Positions 12,601-22,871 of a stretch of DNA of 64,000 nucleotides are shown piece after piece. Origin of the DNA: Cheilinus undulatus (lineage: Eukaryota; Chordata; Actinopteri; Labriformes; Labridae). The notes beneath the pieces are model-generated. The model was not told the DNA's origin. It worked only from the letters and a program-made list of their open reading frames with translations, and made no database searches. The stretch spans positions 42,445,023-42,509,022 of the forward strand of contig NC_054878.1 in assembly GCF_018320785.1 (NCBI RefSeq), written 5' to 3'. Positions within the stretch are counted from its first letter, which is position 1. Each line of letters opens with the position of its first letter. The position numbers were made by a program, and so were the translations under genes.

Positions 12601-15600
12601 CACATTTATGGTCATTGAGAGCCCAAATCCAGTATTTAGTGGGTTATGGATAAAAAAAATCTGACATTTTTGAGTAATGACTGACATCTTAGAATTATAA
12701 AAGGGCACAGAGTTTTAGGTGTACGTATGCGATGTCATTTACACACTGGTGAATGTGTGAAAAATCAGTTTCTTGTTACAGAGGGATCACTATCTTAAAG
12801 TCATTAGAGACACATTAACAGTCTGACATTTGGCCTCTATAATACTCTCTAGTTACAACTTAAAGACATAGTGCTCTTTCTTCGTCATTTAAAGTCCCTG
12901 TATAGAGACAAAAAAATCTTTATTTTACTTTTGTTGTATGATAGGCCATTGTGTTATGAACCATCAGGCCAAATTTCAGACATGAAAAACATCTCTAAGT
13001 TTTCAAATTGAGCTCAAAAATTATAAAAAATGAGGCCGTAATGTCTGCTCTAGGATGATGTGGGTGTGTCTGTTGAATAAGCGGAAGCCACGCCCACTCA
13101 GGAGAAATATGGTCCTCTCAGAATTTAAAAAAAAAATGCTTCTGATAAGATCGCAGCTGTCTGGCTAAGACAAAAGTTGGGGATTAAATTTACTGTTTTC
13201 TGGCACAAATCTCTCTGTTATGGTGCTTTTTACGACCTGGGCCTGATTATCCAATGGGTATAATAAGCACAGGTCTAGGGGCCTATGTCTTTGAGAGAAA
13301 AAAAAAGTTTTCTGCTTCCTCGTTAACACAGTGCTGAACGAACGTTGAGTTTGTGCCCTGTTTGGGACTGCTAACGCCTTACCCAGTCCTCCTGAATTTC
13401 TCACCATTACCACCTGCTTGTGCAGTGTGTGTCATCCCCTCCCATCCGCACCCGCACCTGCAACATGTGTACAGCATGGAATGACAGACACTGCGTTTAG
13501 AATAAGAAATTTTAATACTGCATTCACTTAAGCACTTCCCTTGAAAAATCAGGTTTTTCACTGTTCTAATCAAAGTGTTCTCACTGAATGGAGCACGAAA
13601 GAAACACATCCTTGTCAGCTGTAACGTTCCAAAAAACATCAGCTATAACAGCTTGCAGCCGGACCAATTACAGCCCTGGTTACATTGATAATAGTAACGT
13701 CAGAGTCAAATATACAGACTTTATGTACACATTTTACATTTTAAAGTTGTAGGCGGAATTATTTTCTTGATCATTGTTTGCGAGTGCAAAAAGGTGCAGT
13801 GCACTCTGTTAGTTATCAAAGACAGAAAGTTTTTACTCTGTTTGCCCCTTTCTGTCCTTGTGCATCAATACACTTGATGTAAAAAGGCCATCTTTCATGA
13901 AAGAGACATTTTCCCTCTTGAATAACAATGTTATGGCTAAATATCACTAATCCAGTGTCTCTGCCTGTACGTCACGATGCGCATCAGTGCAGTAGGGATG
14001 CTCAAAAGTCTGCAGCATTTAAATTTCTGTGCATTTAATTTCTAATTACGCAGAGTCTTGACAAACTTAAATGTGAAAGTGCGAGAAAAACTTGCTGAAG
14101 GTGTCAGGTAGGAGAGGCAGTGGGACACAAACACAGACAATGGCTTTCTAAAAGTTATCCTGGAAGGATAACCACTAAATCACAAACAATGGTAGAAGGA
14201 GGAAAACACAAACTCAAGATAATCAGCCCCAAACCAAAAAAAAAAACCCTGTTCTTGATAATATGGAGAAAAGGGGGAAACTAAACCTCTGCTGCCCTGC
14301 AGCTGAAAAGGAACACAAACTTCAAAAGGGGAAACAAAAAGGCTGGTTCATGGGGTAAATAGTTATTCTTGTTCCTAAACAAAACCTTTACTTTGAAAAG
14401 CTTAAGCACATACTGCAGAAAAAAATAGAAAACCTTAATATTAATATTTCTGCATATTCAGAAATATGCATCTGTGACCTCACATTTGGCTGTTTTTCTT
14501 TTAGGAACTGTTCCCATGGCAGAGTTTTACACAAAACTCTTACTTTACCCGTGTTATATAGCATTAAAGATAAACATCAGACATTTCTGACTGTTTATAG
14601 GAAGCATAAATAAAACGTTTACATCTTCAAAATGTTGAAAGAGGACATAGATTTATTGGCTTTTTAAAATCAATTTTTTATTGAAGTTGTCTTGTGAACA
14701 GTGCATGAAAGAGCTGGTTATGCAAAAATAAATGATACTAAACTCAGGGGATGGATGCTTCACATGGACCCTCCTTAGTCTGGGCTAAGCCCAGTACATT
14801 TGACACATCTGGCTCCGCCCCCTGCTATAGGTGTTCCCTGTTGATGCTCTTTGACAGAGGTGATTATATCTGTAGTCGGTTTGTGTAGATCCGCTTTAAG
14901 CTACAGGTATTTTCAACAAATACAAGCTGAATATTCAAAACCTTCATTGCATGCATGTGGTTTTTGTCATGTAAAAAACAGGCTGTCGACAAACATTTTT
15001 AGTCATAGTTTTAGTCGATGAAATGAACACTGAAGCCGTCTGACATTGTGATTGCAATTAGAGTAAGAGTGCTGCACTACTTTGTCCAGTATTTGGTTTT
15101 TCATAGGTTAAAGGGATCACTGCATTCAGTTTTCATTCAGATTTTATACCGTGTCCTAAATTTTTTGGAATTAGGCTCTGTAAAAATAAAGACATTCTTA
15201 CCTGGTTTGTCCCCTGAAGACGGAGGTCTGAAGGGGAACAGCTGACGGTTGTTATCACCAGTCACTTCACACTGCAGTGAGTCGATGTTATGATGAGGCT
15301 CAAGGGTTAAATCAGTGAAGCAGTGAGTCTGTGTTGTCATCTGTTTCACATCCGTATGCTTATAAAGCCACTTCACCTTGTGTATGCATTGGTTAGATAT
15401 CACATGGCAGCGTAATTGCTTTGGCTTTTTGCTAATTTCAGTCACTGGTAGAGATGGAGACATTAGGAGAAAAAGACAACAGTCACTGAAATCAGAGTTC
15501 TTCTAATGATTCAGGATGTTGTAGGAATAAAACAGTCTGAGCTGAAAACAGGATTTAAATACTCACTGGTCAGAACAGACAGGTCAACCTGAGCGTCGTC

Positions 15601-16110
15601 GCCATGTTTCCCTCCTGATGTGTACTGCTGACAGCTGTAACGACCAACATCTTCATGTGTGACCTTCTTTATAACCAGAGAGCAGTCCTCTCTAACAGCC
15701 AGTCTGTCTGATTTAGATCCAGGCCTCTTGATCTGCCCGTGTTTAACCAGCTCTTCTGCTGGATTTTTAAAGCTGTCTGTCCATGTAGTACTGCTACAGT
15801 TAGGCTGGTCTCTAAGGACGTTTTCACAAGTCAAAGTGGCGTCATCTCCAACTCTGGCTGTGATGTAAAGATCTTTAATTCCATCTGCTCTGGCTGAGAA
15901 AAAAAAACAAGAAAGTTAAACTGAAATGAAAACATATCAAACTTGTTATAAGAGTCTGAGAATTATTCCTACATAGTGGTTTGCTTAAGTTAAAAGGTTA
16001 CAAAGCTCCTCCATAAGTTATCTTTACTTTATCTTATGAATATTCCTACCAGCGAATTGAAGCAGAACTGTAAGAAAACCAAAAATGTAAATCCATTTAT
16101 TCCCCTCCAT
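3615..16110 (-). CDS. gene 1: two-Ig-domain transmembrane receptor with two ITIMs and an ITSM
   Basis: Putative inhibitory immune receptor, 407 aa. Exons on the minus strand: 16110-16050 (leader MEGNKWIYIFGFLTVLLQFA), 15893-15567 (V-like), 15444-15202 (second Ig-like), 11330-11199 and 10297-10175 (two Thr/Ser/Pro-rich stalk exons), 10075-9974 (membrane segment, about residues 298-320), 9899-9871 (29 nt), 8555-8487 and 3752-3615 (tail). All joins are GT/AG and keep frame; the Ig, stalk and membrane exons are phase 1/1, as is usual for IgSF genes. The V domain keeps the B-strand Cys, Trp, the D-x-G-x-Y-x-C motif and an extra Cys pair (NC before TTW; DCSL). The tail has ITYASI (Tyr348), VTYATV (Tyr376) and TVYTTV (Tyr399), matching ITIM, ITIM and ITSM consensus. 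By analogy such motifs recruit SHP-1/SHP-2. A likely poly(A) signal lies near 3211-3216. The exact family and ligand are unknown; NITR-, CD300- or NILT-like receptors are alternatives that a search would settle. Confidence 0.8.
4215..4967. mobile_element. non-autonomous DNA transposon (GGCCACACACT ends)
   Basis: The left end 'aaggctggccacacact' is answered at the right by 'agtgtgtggccggctt', a terminal inverted repeat of about 17 bp with two mismatches. The interior has no transposase-like frame. It sits in the last intron of gene 1 and directly abuts another inverted-repeat element starting at 4968. Confidence 0.65.
4968..5550. mobile_element. DNA transposon derivative with long inverted repeats and a captured or retained first exon
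   Basis: The ends form a near-perfect inverted repeat of about 38 bp beginning 'aaggctgaatcc' and rich in 'ttaaccctcaatctta'. Inside, at 5163-5199 on the plus strand, a short frame MAANAGKKSSNK opens after 'agatggcgg' and runs into a consensus splice donor (gtaagt). That looks like the first coding exon of a parental autonomous element or of a host gene. The rest of the interior is non-coding. The superfamily is not established. Confidence 0.6.
5589..6099. mobile_element. TTAA-flanked short inverted-repeat element, copy 1
   Basis: Terminal repeats 'aggcgacatatttt' and 'cataatatgtgacct' face each other and are bounded by TTAA at 5589-5592 and 6096-6099. A second copy in the opposite orientation is at 27559-28051 and is also bounded by TTAA. 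TTAA target sites are typical of piggyBac-like elements, but the ends are not a classic piggyBac terminus, so the superfamily is tentative. No transposase is encoded. Confidence 0.6.
6100..7640. other. intronic sequence, nothing recognised
   Basis: This part of the last intron of gene 1 shows no exon-like segment, no clear terminal repeats and no tandem array. The segments near 6236-6290 and 7500-7560 share words such as 'cactgccctgcagtctca', so a small diverged repeat is possible. Confidence 0.4.
7650..8085. repeat. internal direct repeat with 'ggacccaaacRGGTCCC' motifs
   Basis: Two stretches, at about 7674-7735 and 8020-8075, share 'aaaaactca', then 'ttaggac', 'gggacccaaac' and 'ggtccc', in the same orientation. 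The segment opens with TTAACCCTC at about 7650, a terminus type also present at 32260 and 63348. It may be a decayed TTAA-targeting element, but the opposite terminus is not clear. Confidence 0.35.
8690..9300 (+). repeat. degenerate minisatellite of 'ttttgccacttttaaccc' type
   Basis: Imperfect tandem repetition of words such as 'ccacttttaccctatttctg' over roughly 600 bp. Open frames here are low-complexity artefacts. Arrays of the same motif recur at 24545-24945, 37790-38600 (reverse complement), 47780-48160, 55940-57460, 59220-60300 and 60600-60850. This one runs into a hAT-like end at 9330-9415. Confidence 0.75.
9330..9415. mobile_element. hAT-like element terminus next to the minisatellite
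   Basis: The segment ending 'gaaaaggttgggaacctctg' is the reverse complement of a 'cagaggttcccaaccttttc' end, typical of hAT-type short elements in vertebrates. The minisatellite at 8690-9300 lies immediately inside it. The opposite terminus was not found. Confidence 0.5.
10120..12110 (-). repeat. tandem duplication of about 1 kb carrying the gene 1 stalk exon
   Basis: Two adjacent units match over most of their length: 10120-10440 with 11140-11450 (stalk exon and flanks), 10770-10900 with 11740-11890 ('caaccctgtggtgcacagtc'), and 11060-11150 with 12035-12125 ('gattggctgatt'). The offset is about 0.96-1.02 kb. It gives gene 1 two homologous stalk exons (10297-10175 and 11330-11199), both phase 1/1, so exon number can change without breaking the frame. 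The second unit also contains a Tc1 relic. Confidence 0.8.
11391..11740 (-). mobile_element. Tc1-like transposase fragment
   Basis: The minus strand reads MMVWGCISVHLYICEGAFN followed by TERYIQVSEQHIPPSK, matching the Tc1 transposase core between the first and second catalytic Asp ('VMVWGCIS...', 'RYIQVLEQHMLPSK'). The second catalytic segment and the C-terminus are lost. The fragment starts next to an 'aaaccctgattcca' end, which also flanks the first stalk unit at about 10360. Confidence 0.65.
12110..15120. other. intron of gene 1, nothing recognised
   Basis: About 3 kb between the duplicated stalk unit and the second Ig exon. I see no exon with Ig residues, no clear terminal repeats and only short A-runs. 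The last bases (15130-15180, 'gtcctaaattttttggaatt') resemble the right end of the element found in the same intron of genes 2 and 3. Confidence 0.4.
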
Positions 16111-16186
16111 CGTGGTTCTCTGTCTCTTCTTCTGCTCTGAAACTGTTGGAGTCTCTAAATGTGTCCTCATGAAGAGAGATGCTGAA

Positions 16187-16203
16187 GCCACTTCCTTTTC
16201 TGA
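16187..16203 (-). promoter_or_regulatory. ETS/PU.1-like site upstream of gene 1
   Basis: On the minus strand the bases read 'agaaaaggaagtgg', an ETS core with the A-rich left flank favoured by PU.1. It lies about 85 nt upstream of the leader ATG. The same element occurs at nearly the same distance in genes 2 and 3. No TATA box is evident, which fits PU.1-type TATA-less promoters of blood cells. This is inferred from the motif only. Confidence 0.45.
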
Positions 16204-16619
16204 GAATCGTGACACTTCCTCAACTCTGGTTCAACCCTTCCTTTCAGAGTCTTAAAAAAAAGCAAAGTAAACTCTTCTTTTATCACAAGTTTTAAATGTA
16301 GTTTATTCTCATTACAGTGATGATCTTAAGGAAGTTTCAGCTGACACTGGGATTTATATACAGCAGTCAAAGATGAACAGTTAACCTTTTAGCTTGTGGC
16401 TAATCTTCCCCGTTCAGCTTCACTGCAAACCAGTGTTAGAGTGTTAGTTTCAACAGCAATTTCAAAGCCAGTCAATTCTGAGTCTTTGATTAAAATGTTC
16501 ATTAGTTTTAGTCATGTTAATCTCAGTGTTCACCACAGCTAGAAGTTTCATTACTTTTGCGTTACTTCTGGTCACCTGACATCTTCTGTAACTTGACTGC
16601 TAATGAATAATAAACCCGC

Positions 16620-17690
16620 TCTGTGGGGGTGAGCGTTGTCATCTTGGAGGATAAAGTTCGGTCTCAGACTGTTAAGAGATGGGATCGCCGCTGGTTGCAG
16701 AATCTCATCTCGATATCTCAGCATTGAGACTGCTTACAGTGATGAAAAGCCTCCGTTCTCCGGCTTCCTCCCACCACCAAAAACATGCTTGTTAGGTTAA
16801 TTGGTCACTCTAAAATCAGCCGTAGGTGTGAGTGTGCCTAGTTGTCTGTCCCTGTCTTTTAACAGAGACTCTGTCTCTGTCTCCTGCCCAGGGACGACAG
16901 ATATGAATTAGCTAATAGCTAACTCTGGTACAGCTAAGTAGCTGTACATTGTCCCTGTGTCGATAGAGGGGTATGGGAAGATAGTTCTCCCCTTCAATGC
17001 AGATGTCTGGTTACCGCTGGTACAAGGCCTGCGTGTACTCCTCAAACACCTGCTTGTACCCTCAGGAAATGCAAATTTGAAACTTGAGCAGGGGTCCCGT
17101 GGCAAACTGCAATTGCCGTGCAATTGACTGCCGACCAGTCCAGGGTAAACCTTGCCTCTCGCCCAATAACAGCTGGGATAGGCTCCACTCCCCCCAATGG
17201 GATATGAGGTATAGCAAATGGATGGATGCAGCAATCAGGATCGCGTCTTCTCCACACTTTGACTGTATAATACAGCTGCCATAGGCAGAATCTGGACTCA
17301 TCGCTGAACATTATGTTCCTCCACATGTTCAGGTGCCAGTGCACGTGTTCCTGTACCAGCGCAAACGGGACTCATGGTGGCAGGTCTCCTGGCAGCCCTA
17401 TGAGACCGGAGATTGGCTGCTACAGTCAGTCCTGGTTTATCTGGGCAGAGAGCCGTCAGCCATATCGCCCTGCAAACCTTGACTGCAAATCTGTAGAAGA
17501 CAGCCTATGGTTCCTAGTGCTGACCGGGTGAGGGGAGGTCTTTTTGAGGTGTTGTCTTTTTGGAACGCACACTTCGCAGCCAGTCTCTGACATCCCCCAT
17601 CATATGGAACTTGGCCTCAGTTTGGAGATGGTACGAGAGTTTTCCTAATAACGCTGCAACTAGGTTTTGCAGAAAAATCACCCTACAGCA
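16620..17690 (-). pseudogene. Tc1-like transposase relic interrupted by a retroposon tail
   Basis: On the minus strand at 17344-17250 the translation gives HLNMWRNIMFSDESRFCL, the Tc1 signature around the first catalytic Asp, followed by VWRRRD. Upstream (17360-17690) further degraded transposase sequence can be read with stops and shifts. The fragment is broken at 17100-17230 by 'gggataggctccactccccc' and a terminal 'aatggatggatgc', the 3' tail of a common teleost retroposon. A second piece of that retroposon family is at 16760-16860 ('ggcttcctcccaccaccaaa'). Confidence 0.65.
17095..17230 (+). mobile_element. retroposon 3' tail ('gggataggctcc...atggatgga')
   Basis: Contains 'tgccgaccagtccagggta', 'cgcccaataacagctgggat' and a terminal 'aaatggatggatg', the hallmark tail of a very abundant teleost LINE/SINE family. 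The same family is present in reverse orientation at 48195-48400. No coding region is attached. Confidence 0.6.
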
Positions 17691-17699
17691 TGGGCCCCG

Positions 17700-18278
17700 A
17701 TCCAGATCAGTTAAATGTGGCATGCTGATTAAAACGTCAAAATACACGATAAAATTCAAAATCACAAGTTTTAAAAGTCAGAAAGGTCAAAATTTTGGAT
17801 TAAAAGTCAAAGTGAGGAGTTGAAAAGGTAAAAACGTGACATAAAATTTGAAATCATTAATTTAAAAGGTCAAAAGATGACTTACAATGTAAAATTGTGA
17901 ATCTTAAAGGTTGAAACATGAGATTAAAAAGTCAAAATTAAGAATTGAAAATGTCAAAAAATGAAATAAAGGGTCCAACTATAACTTTAGGTCATAATTG
18001 TGAGATGCAAAATGAAAATATAAAATAAAAACACACATTTGTTTTCCCATGCTCCTGACTATCAGATTATTTCTATTCTTTACTGTACCCGATGTTATGA
18101 CTTAACGAGACTATTTGAAACCGTCAGGGATAAGTTTACATTTTTAGAATGGAGTAAATCTGCAGACCTCATGCTGGTGGGCCAGTTATGGTAAGAATAT
18201 GATATGACCTTCGGGGACAGGTATAACTGAACCATGGGCCAGATTTGCCTGCCAGACCTTGAGTTTGACACCCCTGAC
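17700..18278. mobile_element. truncated copy of the 2192-3071 hAT-like element
   Basis: The right part matches 2750-3071: 'ctgcagacctcatgctggtgg', 'gggccagttat', and the terminus 'ttgagtttgacacccctg' ending at 18278. The left terminus is missing; sequence from about 17740 onwards is the same 'aaaggtcaaaa' type AT-rich interior. It abuts the Tc1 relic on its left. Confidence 0.6.
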
Positions 18279-18407
18279 CTACATGTACAACAGGAGCATG
18301 GAGTAAACAAATCCCTAACTGATCCAGGAGACAGACATGAGCTGGAGTCCATGGAGGAGGGAGAGATACAGCAGAGTGGTTCAGATGAGGATATCTGAGT
18401 GGAGTGG

Positions 18408-18566
18408 AGATTTGAACACTTCTTTGAATTTGTAATGCAAAAGGATGAGAATGTGACACTGAAGTTTAAACTGTGTCCAGACCAGAAAGAGTTATCCACT
18501 GCTGTGAACTCCACAACAAATCTTGACAAACATTTTCAAAGGCAGCAACACAAAGCTAGAGGCTAA
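18408..18566 (+). pseudogene. BED zinc-finger fragment of a hAT/ZBED-type transposase
   Basis: The plus-strand frame reads RFEHFFEFV, then a KLC motif, then ELSTAVNSTTNLDKHFQRQQH and a stop (TAA at 18564). This matches the BED finger at the N-terminus of hAT transposases and ZBED proteins (aromatic 'FFEF', the C-x-x-C region, 'STSNLxKHLxRxH'). The first zinc-binding Cys is replaced by Phe (KFKLC). The preceding frame also ends in a stop, so it is a decayed remnant. Confidence 0.6.
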
Positions 18567-18569
18567 AGA

Positions 18570-19180
18570 CCCCCAGAGCCTGAGTGAGGCTGAAGATAAC
18601 TGCATGATGCTGAAACCTACCAGGCAGACAAAGCTGGATTTTCAACATCAGTAACAGGTAAGCACTTAAGGTAAGCAATTAAGAGCAGAGATCTTGTGTA
18701 AGTCCTTAGTAGGAGGAGGATTAGTTCTGATTATGGTGTGTAGAATAATCAGGAGACAGTGACGTCTGTGTTGACTTTACAAACACGACTTGACTCAACA
18801 TATCACATGACAGTGTGTTTTTCTTTATTATGCAATCATATATTTATTACTTTAATTATGATTAGAATTTATCCGTCTTTTACACTGTTTTCTAGTCCGG
18901 CGGTGCATTTGTGACAGTTTCCAAAGAAAGACGAAGAAGCACAGAGGAAGTCAAATGTGTGAAAACTGTTGGTTATGATAAGCACTTGCAAATGTCACTT
19001 CTCCTATGAAGGTGATGTTTCGTTGTAAACTGAGAGGTTTCATAGCAAACATTAACAAACAGGTGCAGTCAGACTCCTCAAAGTCCTGAAGTTCCATGGT
19101 TTCACAAGAACCACAGATAAGATCTTTCATTAGTCTGAGATCTGTGGGTTCCTCACGACTGCCTTTTCTGAGAGCTGAAG
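18570..19180. other. no recognisable feature
   Basis: Non-coding sequence with no exon signature or terminal repeats that I can recognise. Confidence 0.4.
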
Positions 19181-19189
19181 GGGAAGTTA

Positions 19190-19275
19190 AGTTAAGTCAG
19201 TTAAGTCATACTTTATTAATCCCTGAAGGGACATTCACAGTTTACACTCTAGTGTTAAGTACTTTAGTGAGAACT
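19190..19275 (+). repeat. dispersed retroposon fragment ('actttattaatccctgaagg')
   Basis: Short copy of the same sequence seen more fully at 20050-20365: 'aagtcatactttattaatcc', 'gaaggga' and 'cattcacagtttacactct'. It is truncated after about 85 bp. Confidence 0.55.
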
Positions 19276-20049
19276 AGTGGACAACATTAGCAGAGCTCTG
19301 TTGACACAATTTTAGCAACTCTGAAGTTTTTTGTCAGTCAGACTTGTAGCAGCAGAAATGTGAACATTAGTAAAGAGAATCACATTTGATTTTTTTTTTT
19401 GCAAGTTCTTCACGTCCTCAGTGAGATCGTTTTCCCCTGAAAAGAACTGATAACCTGGGGCAGTGATAGTCCAGCACAGGCCGATTCAATAAGTGGCCTG
19501 GAGGCCACATGTGCAAGTGCAAGTGGCCCAGCTGGTGTTCATGCCAGAGATGCAGAGGGCAACCTGTCTCCCAAGTTTTCATAAATTCCCACAGTACTTC
19601 AGACCGTAAATGCAACAGTCTACCTACAATGCACTGCGTTGTTTTAAAGTGTGGCTAGCAATGCTGACAGAAGTAGCCCCAAGATACTGAACATAAAACA
19701 TTTCCTTTGCAACTGTAGCTACAACTGTACAAATTTAGTTTTCATGCACATGAAGATATGCCTGGGCAAGATGTGACCAAAATCATTATTTACAGAATTT
19801 TATTTCATTGTTTCATTCTATCTATTTGTTTTTATTCACGTGAAAAAAAAACATTTCTACTACCTGGCGTTATGTTCAAATACAGCTCTGGTGTTGTGTT
19901 TTTATGCACTTTTGATGTCCTTTTGCCATGTTGCCACATTTAAAAGGGAGACTATAAATAAAAAGTGCATATTCTTCATTTCAATTTGACATTACCAGCT
20001 GCTTACTGGGCGCTGAACATGTCTGGTCCGGCTACATTTCTTGATTTTA

Positions 20050-20365
20050 AAATTTAAGTTAAGTCATACTTTATTAATCCCCGAAGGGAAATTCACAGTT
20101 TACACTCTAATGTTATACATTCTACACACACATAGGCTGAATTACATGCAAATACATGATCCCCATGGACATGCACTGATAGAGAGATGTTAGAGTGATG
20201 GCACTGCTGGTCTTGTTGAAGCGCTGCCATAAGCTGTTTGGGGTTCAGTACCTTTCTCAAGGGCGCTTCAACAGTGCTCAGGAAGTGACCTGGCAACTCT
20301 CCAGACTTGAACAGGCGACCCTCCAATCCCCAGCCCAAGTCCTTCCAGACTGAGCTACTGCCTCC
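20050..20365 (+). repeat. dispersed retroposon fragment, longer copy
   Basis: Begins 'aagtcatactttattaatcc' and continues through 'tttctcaagggcgcttcaac', 'caggaagtgacctggcaact', 'gcgaccctccaatccccagc' and 'ctgagctactgcctcctcc', a widely dispersed teleost retroposon 3' region. The matching open frame on the minus strand is not a host gene. Confidence 0.6.
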
Positions 20366-20465
20366 TCCATTTTGCCCAAATTTGGCCTGTTTGGAAGGTA
20401 AACAGGAAGTGCAAAGGACAGAAGCTTTGACTTCATGAGGAGTCTGCCTGTATGTGAGCCCATGC

Positions 20466-21265
20466 AAGTCAGTATTCAGTAGGGCTGGGTGATTACGGCA
20501 CAAATCAAAATCATGATAATTGGAACTTTTTACTTTGATTATCCATCTGCTTAACAGTTTAGATAAATAACAAATTTAAAAAATTTACGTAGACTTGGAT
20601 TTTTGGCCATCTGGGGCCACCGCCTCATATAGGCGAGGGTGGAGCTTCAAAGGATGGGGCTGTGGGAGTCCACCAAAAGAATGGGTTGCTGACCAGGCTC
20701 TGAGCAGCTGATGCATCATCTAGTCAAATCCTGTCCAGAGCTGCACACAGTGTTGCCATCAACAAACAGGCCCCTTCCCCTGGCTCAGTGCTGAGAGGAC
20801 TTCCCTGGGAAGTCTCCAGGGAACCATCCATGGCCTCCACACTTACTGGTTCCTCCTCCTGGAACTGATTAAGTGAGGGGTCCTTCTTGGGGCAGAACAC
20901 AGTCTTATGCCCACCCTGAAACTGAGTTTGAGGCCACAGTTCGTGTAGCTGTTGAGTGACCCAGTGCAAAACAAGGATGCTCAAAAAACTCAAGACAGGA
21001 AAGGAATGATAGCTACGCAGCCCCCGCATTAGAGGGCGATAATTTACACTCCAACAAAAAGTTACAGGCAGACTGTAAACACCAAACAACACAAAGCATG
21101 CTTACCTTTCCCTGAGCTGCAGAATTAAGAACCACAATACGGACATTATGGAGCGATTAACCAGCAATATATGCTAGGTTGGGGGTCCAGGACCCCCTGT
21201 TCCGTAACCACTTGGGACTCTTTTGCCCCTCCCAAGTGGCTCTCTGCATCTGTGCCAGAAATTCG
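20466..21265. repeat. dispersed repeat, copy 2 of 2, with an extra ~430 bp
   Basis: The flanking parts (20466-20609 and 21040-21265) are colinear with 139-500. Between them lies about 430 bp absent from copy 1, from 'ctggggccaccgcctc' to 'cattagagggcg'. The extra block has an open minus-strand frame that I do not recognise. Either copy 2 gained an insertion or copy 1 suffered a deletion; no clear target-site duplication distinguishes these. Confidence 0.6.
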
Positions 21266-21269
21266 AAAT

Positions 21270-22870
21270 CTGAATTCTGGTTTAGCACAGCAAGAGGAAA
21301 GGAGGAATGTGGAAATGATCATCTTTGATAACTTTCATACTAAACCAGTGTGTCCCTCAGGCCCTACGAGGACGTTAATGGTGAGAACGTTAAAAACAGC
21401 TTGAAAGACATTTAACAGCATCAGTCAGGTGAAGAAAGAGAGAAGGACGCAGGTAAGCTCTCGTTTTATTTTGATTCCCTACTCTGCTGCTGTGAAGTCG
21501 TGATTATCATTCAGAAGATTGATAAATTTGATGTTGATTTGAATATTTCTGGTGTGAAATGAATGTAAGGTATAGTGTACGAGTGTGCTTGTGTTGTAAA
21601 AGATGAGATTGTTGATGTTTGAGCTGAAAATGTCATGTGTGTTAATGCGGCGCTGTCCATGGTGCTGACATGTCACCCAGAGAGAAGGAAAAAAGCTGTA
21701 AACAGCTGATTCTACTCTCTCTATTGCTCCAGTTTGTCCTTCTGATTGTATTGTTGATGCAGTCTGTAAGCAACCCCTTGCTGAAAGATGGTCTGGCTCT
21801 CAAACTGATGTTTCAGTCAATTTTTATTTCTTACGCCTTTCCTTCCATTTTGAGCTGAAAATACCGTAAGAGCTAAAAGAAAACAAAACAAAATATTACT
21901 ATACATGTACAGTAAACATATATCATTTTAGCTCTAGTAAATATTTCACATTTGTAAAAAAGGACTTTTAATGTTATGTCATTTTATCCTTTAATAGTTA
22001 ATATGACATTAGCTTATTTATTTCAAAATGAATTGTATCTTTCCCTTTTTGTACGTAACAATTTCACATTAGAATGCACCAAGCGAACATAAACAACTCA
22101 AACAAAATATTAGATCAGTCCCTTTTAAGTCTCAATCAATATGAAATGCTTTTGACCTTATTTATGCACATTTTCACTTGTATTTCGCACATACAACACA
22201 AACACACACATTAACCGGACTGCGTTATAGTAATGAGAAATGCAGAAACTTGCTAGCTCATGTGCTAAAGTTAAACAAAACTACTATTCAGCACCTAAAA
22301 GTAGCTCTATAATGTTGAAAATGTAGTACAATAAAGCACAAACCTTGTTCCCCAAACAGCAGGGTGCTTAACCAGAAAAATCGCTATTGTTTATGTCTTA
22401 ATGATTCATATTTTACGCAGCATTCTCCGTTTTCAGATCGTCTCTTACTTTACTTCCTGTTTGTTACTTTTCAGAATAAAAGCCTCATGTTACAGACATA
22501 ATAAAAGGCAGTGATCAGAAACCTACGAAAATCACCTTCAAAATAAAAGCATTTGTAAGTAAGAAATGGGTCATTTACACAGTCTGTGACCCAGTCACCA
22601 TGGATGCTGTTGTTTATTGATCAGGCCAAACGTGTCTGTCCTACTGTGTTCCTGTATGTGACGTTGACAGACAGCAGCATAGAGAGGTGGTGACCGTCTG
22701 ACAAAATAAAACACAATAGCACTTGTAGATAAAATAAAAAATATGTATACAGTTGATTCTATTGTAGCTCTACTGTAAATTCATAAATGCATCAAAATGA
22801 AAATTATGATCAAAATGCCAAGTAAGAATGAAATAAGACAAAATGGAAAGTTATCAGTGTGATCAAACAT
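21270..22870. other. no recognisable feature, downstream flank of gene 2
   Basis: About 1.6 kb of AT-rich sequence beyond the end of gene 2. A tttatt at about 22614 would serve as a minus-strand poly(A) signal for gene 2. No exon matching the tail exons of genes 1, 4 or 6 was found here. Confidence 0.45.
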
Positions 22871-22871
22871 A

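Noticed and set aside
20724-21092. 122-codon minus-strand frame in the extra block of the dispersed repeat
   Set aside because: A gag-like protein was considered, but there is no zinc knuckle or other motif. The frame spans the junction with the repeat.
21670-21858. 62-codon plus-strand frame with a hydrophobic stretch
   Set aside because: Looks like a small membrane protein, but there is no neighbour exon, no conservation with other copies and the region is AT-rich.
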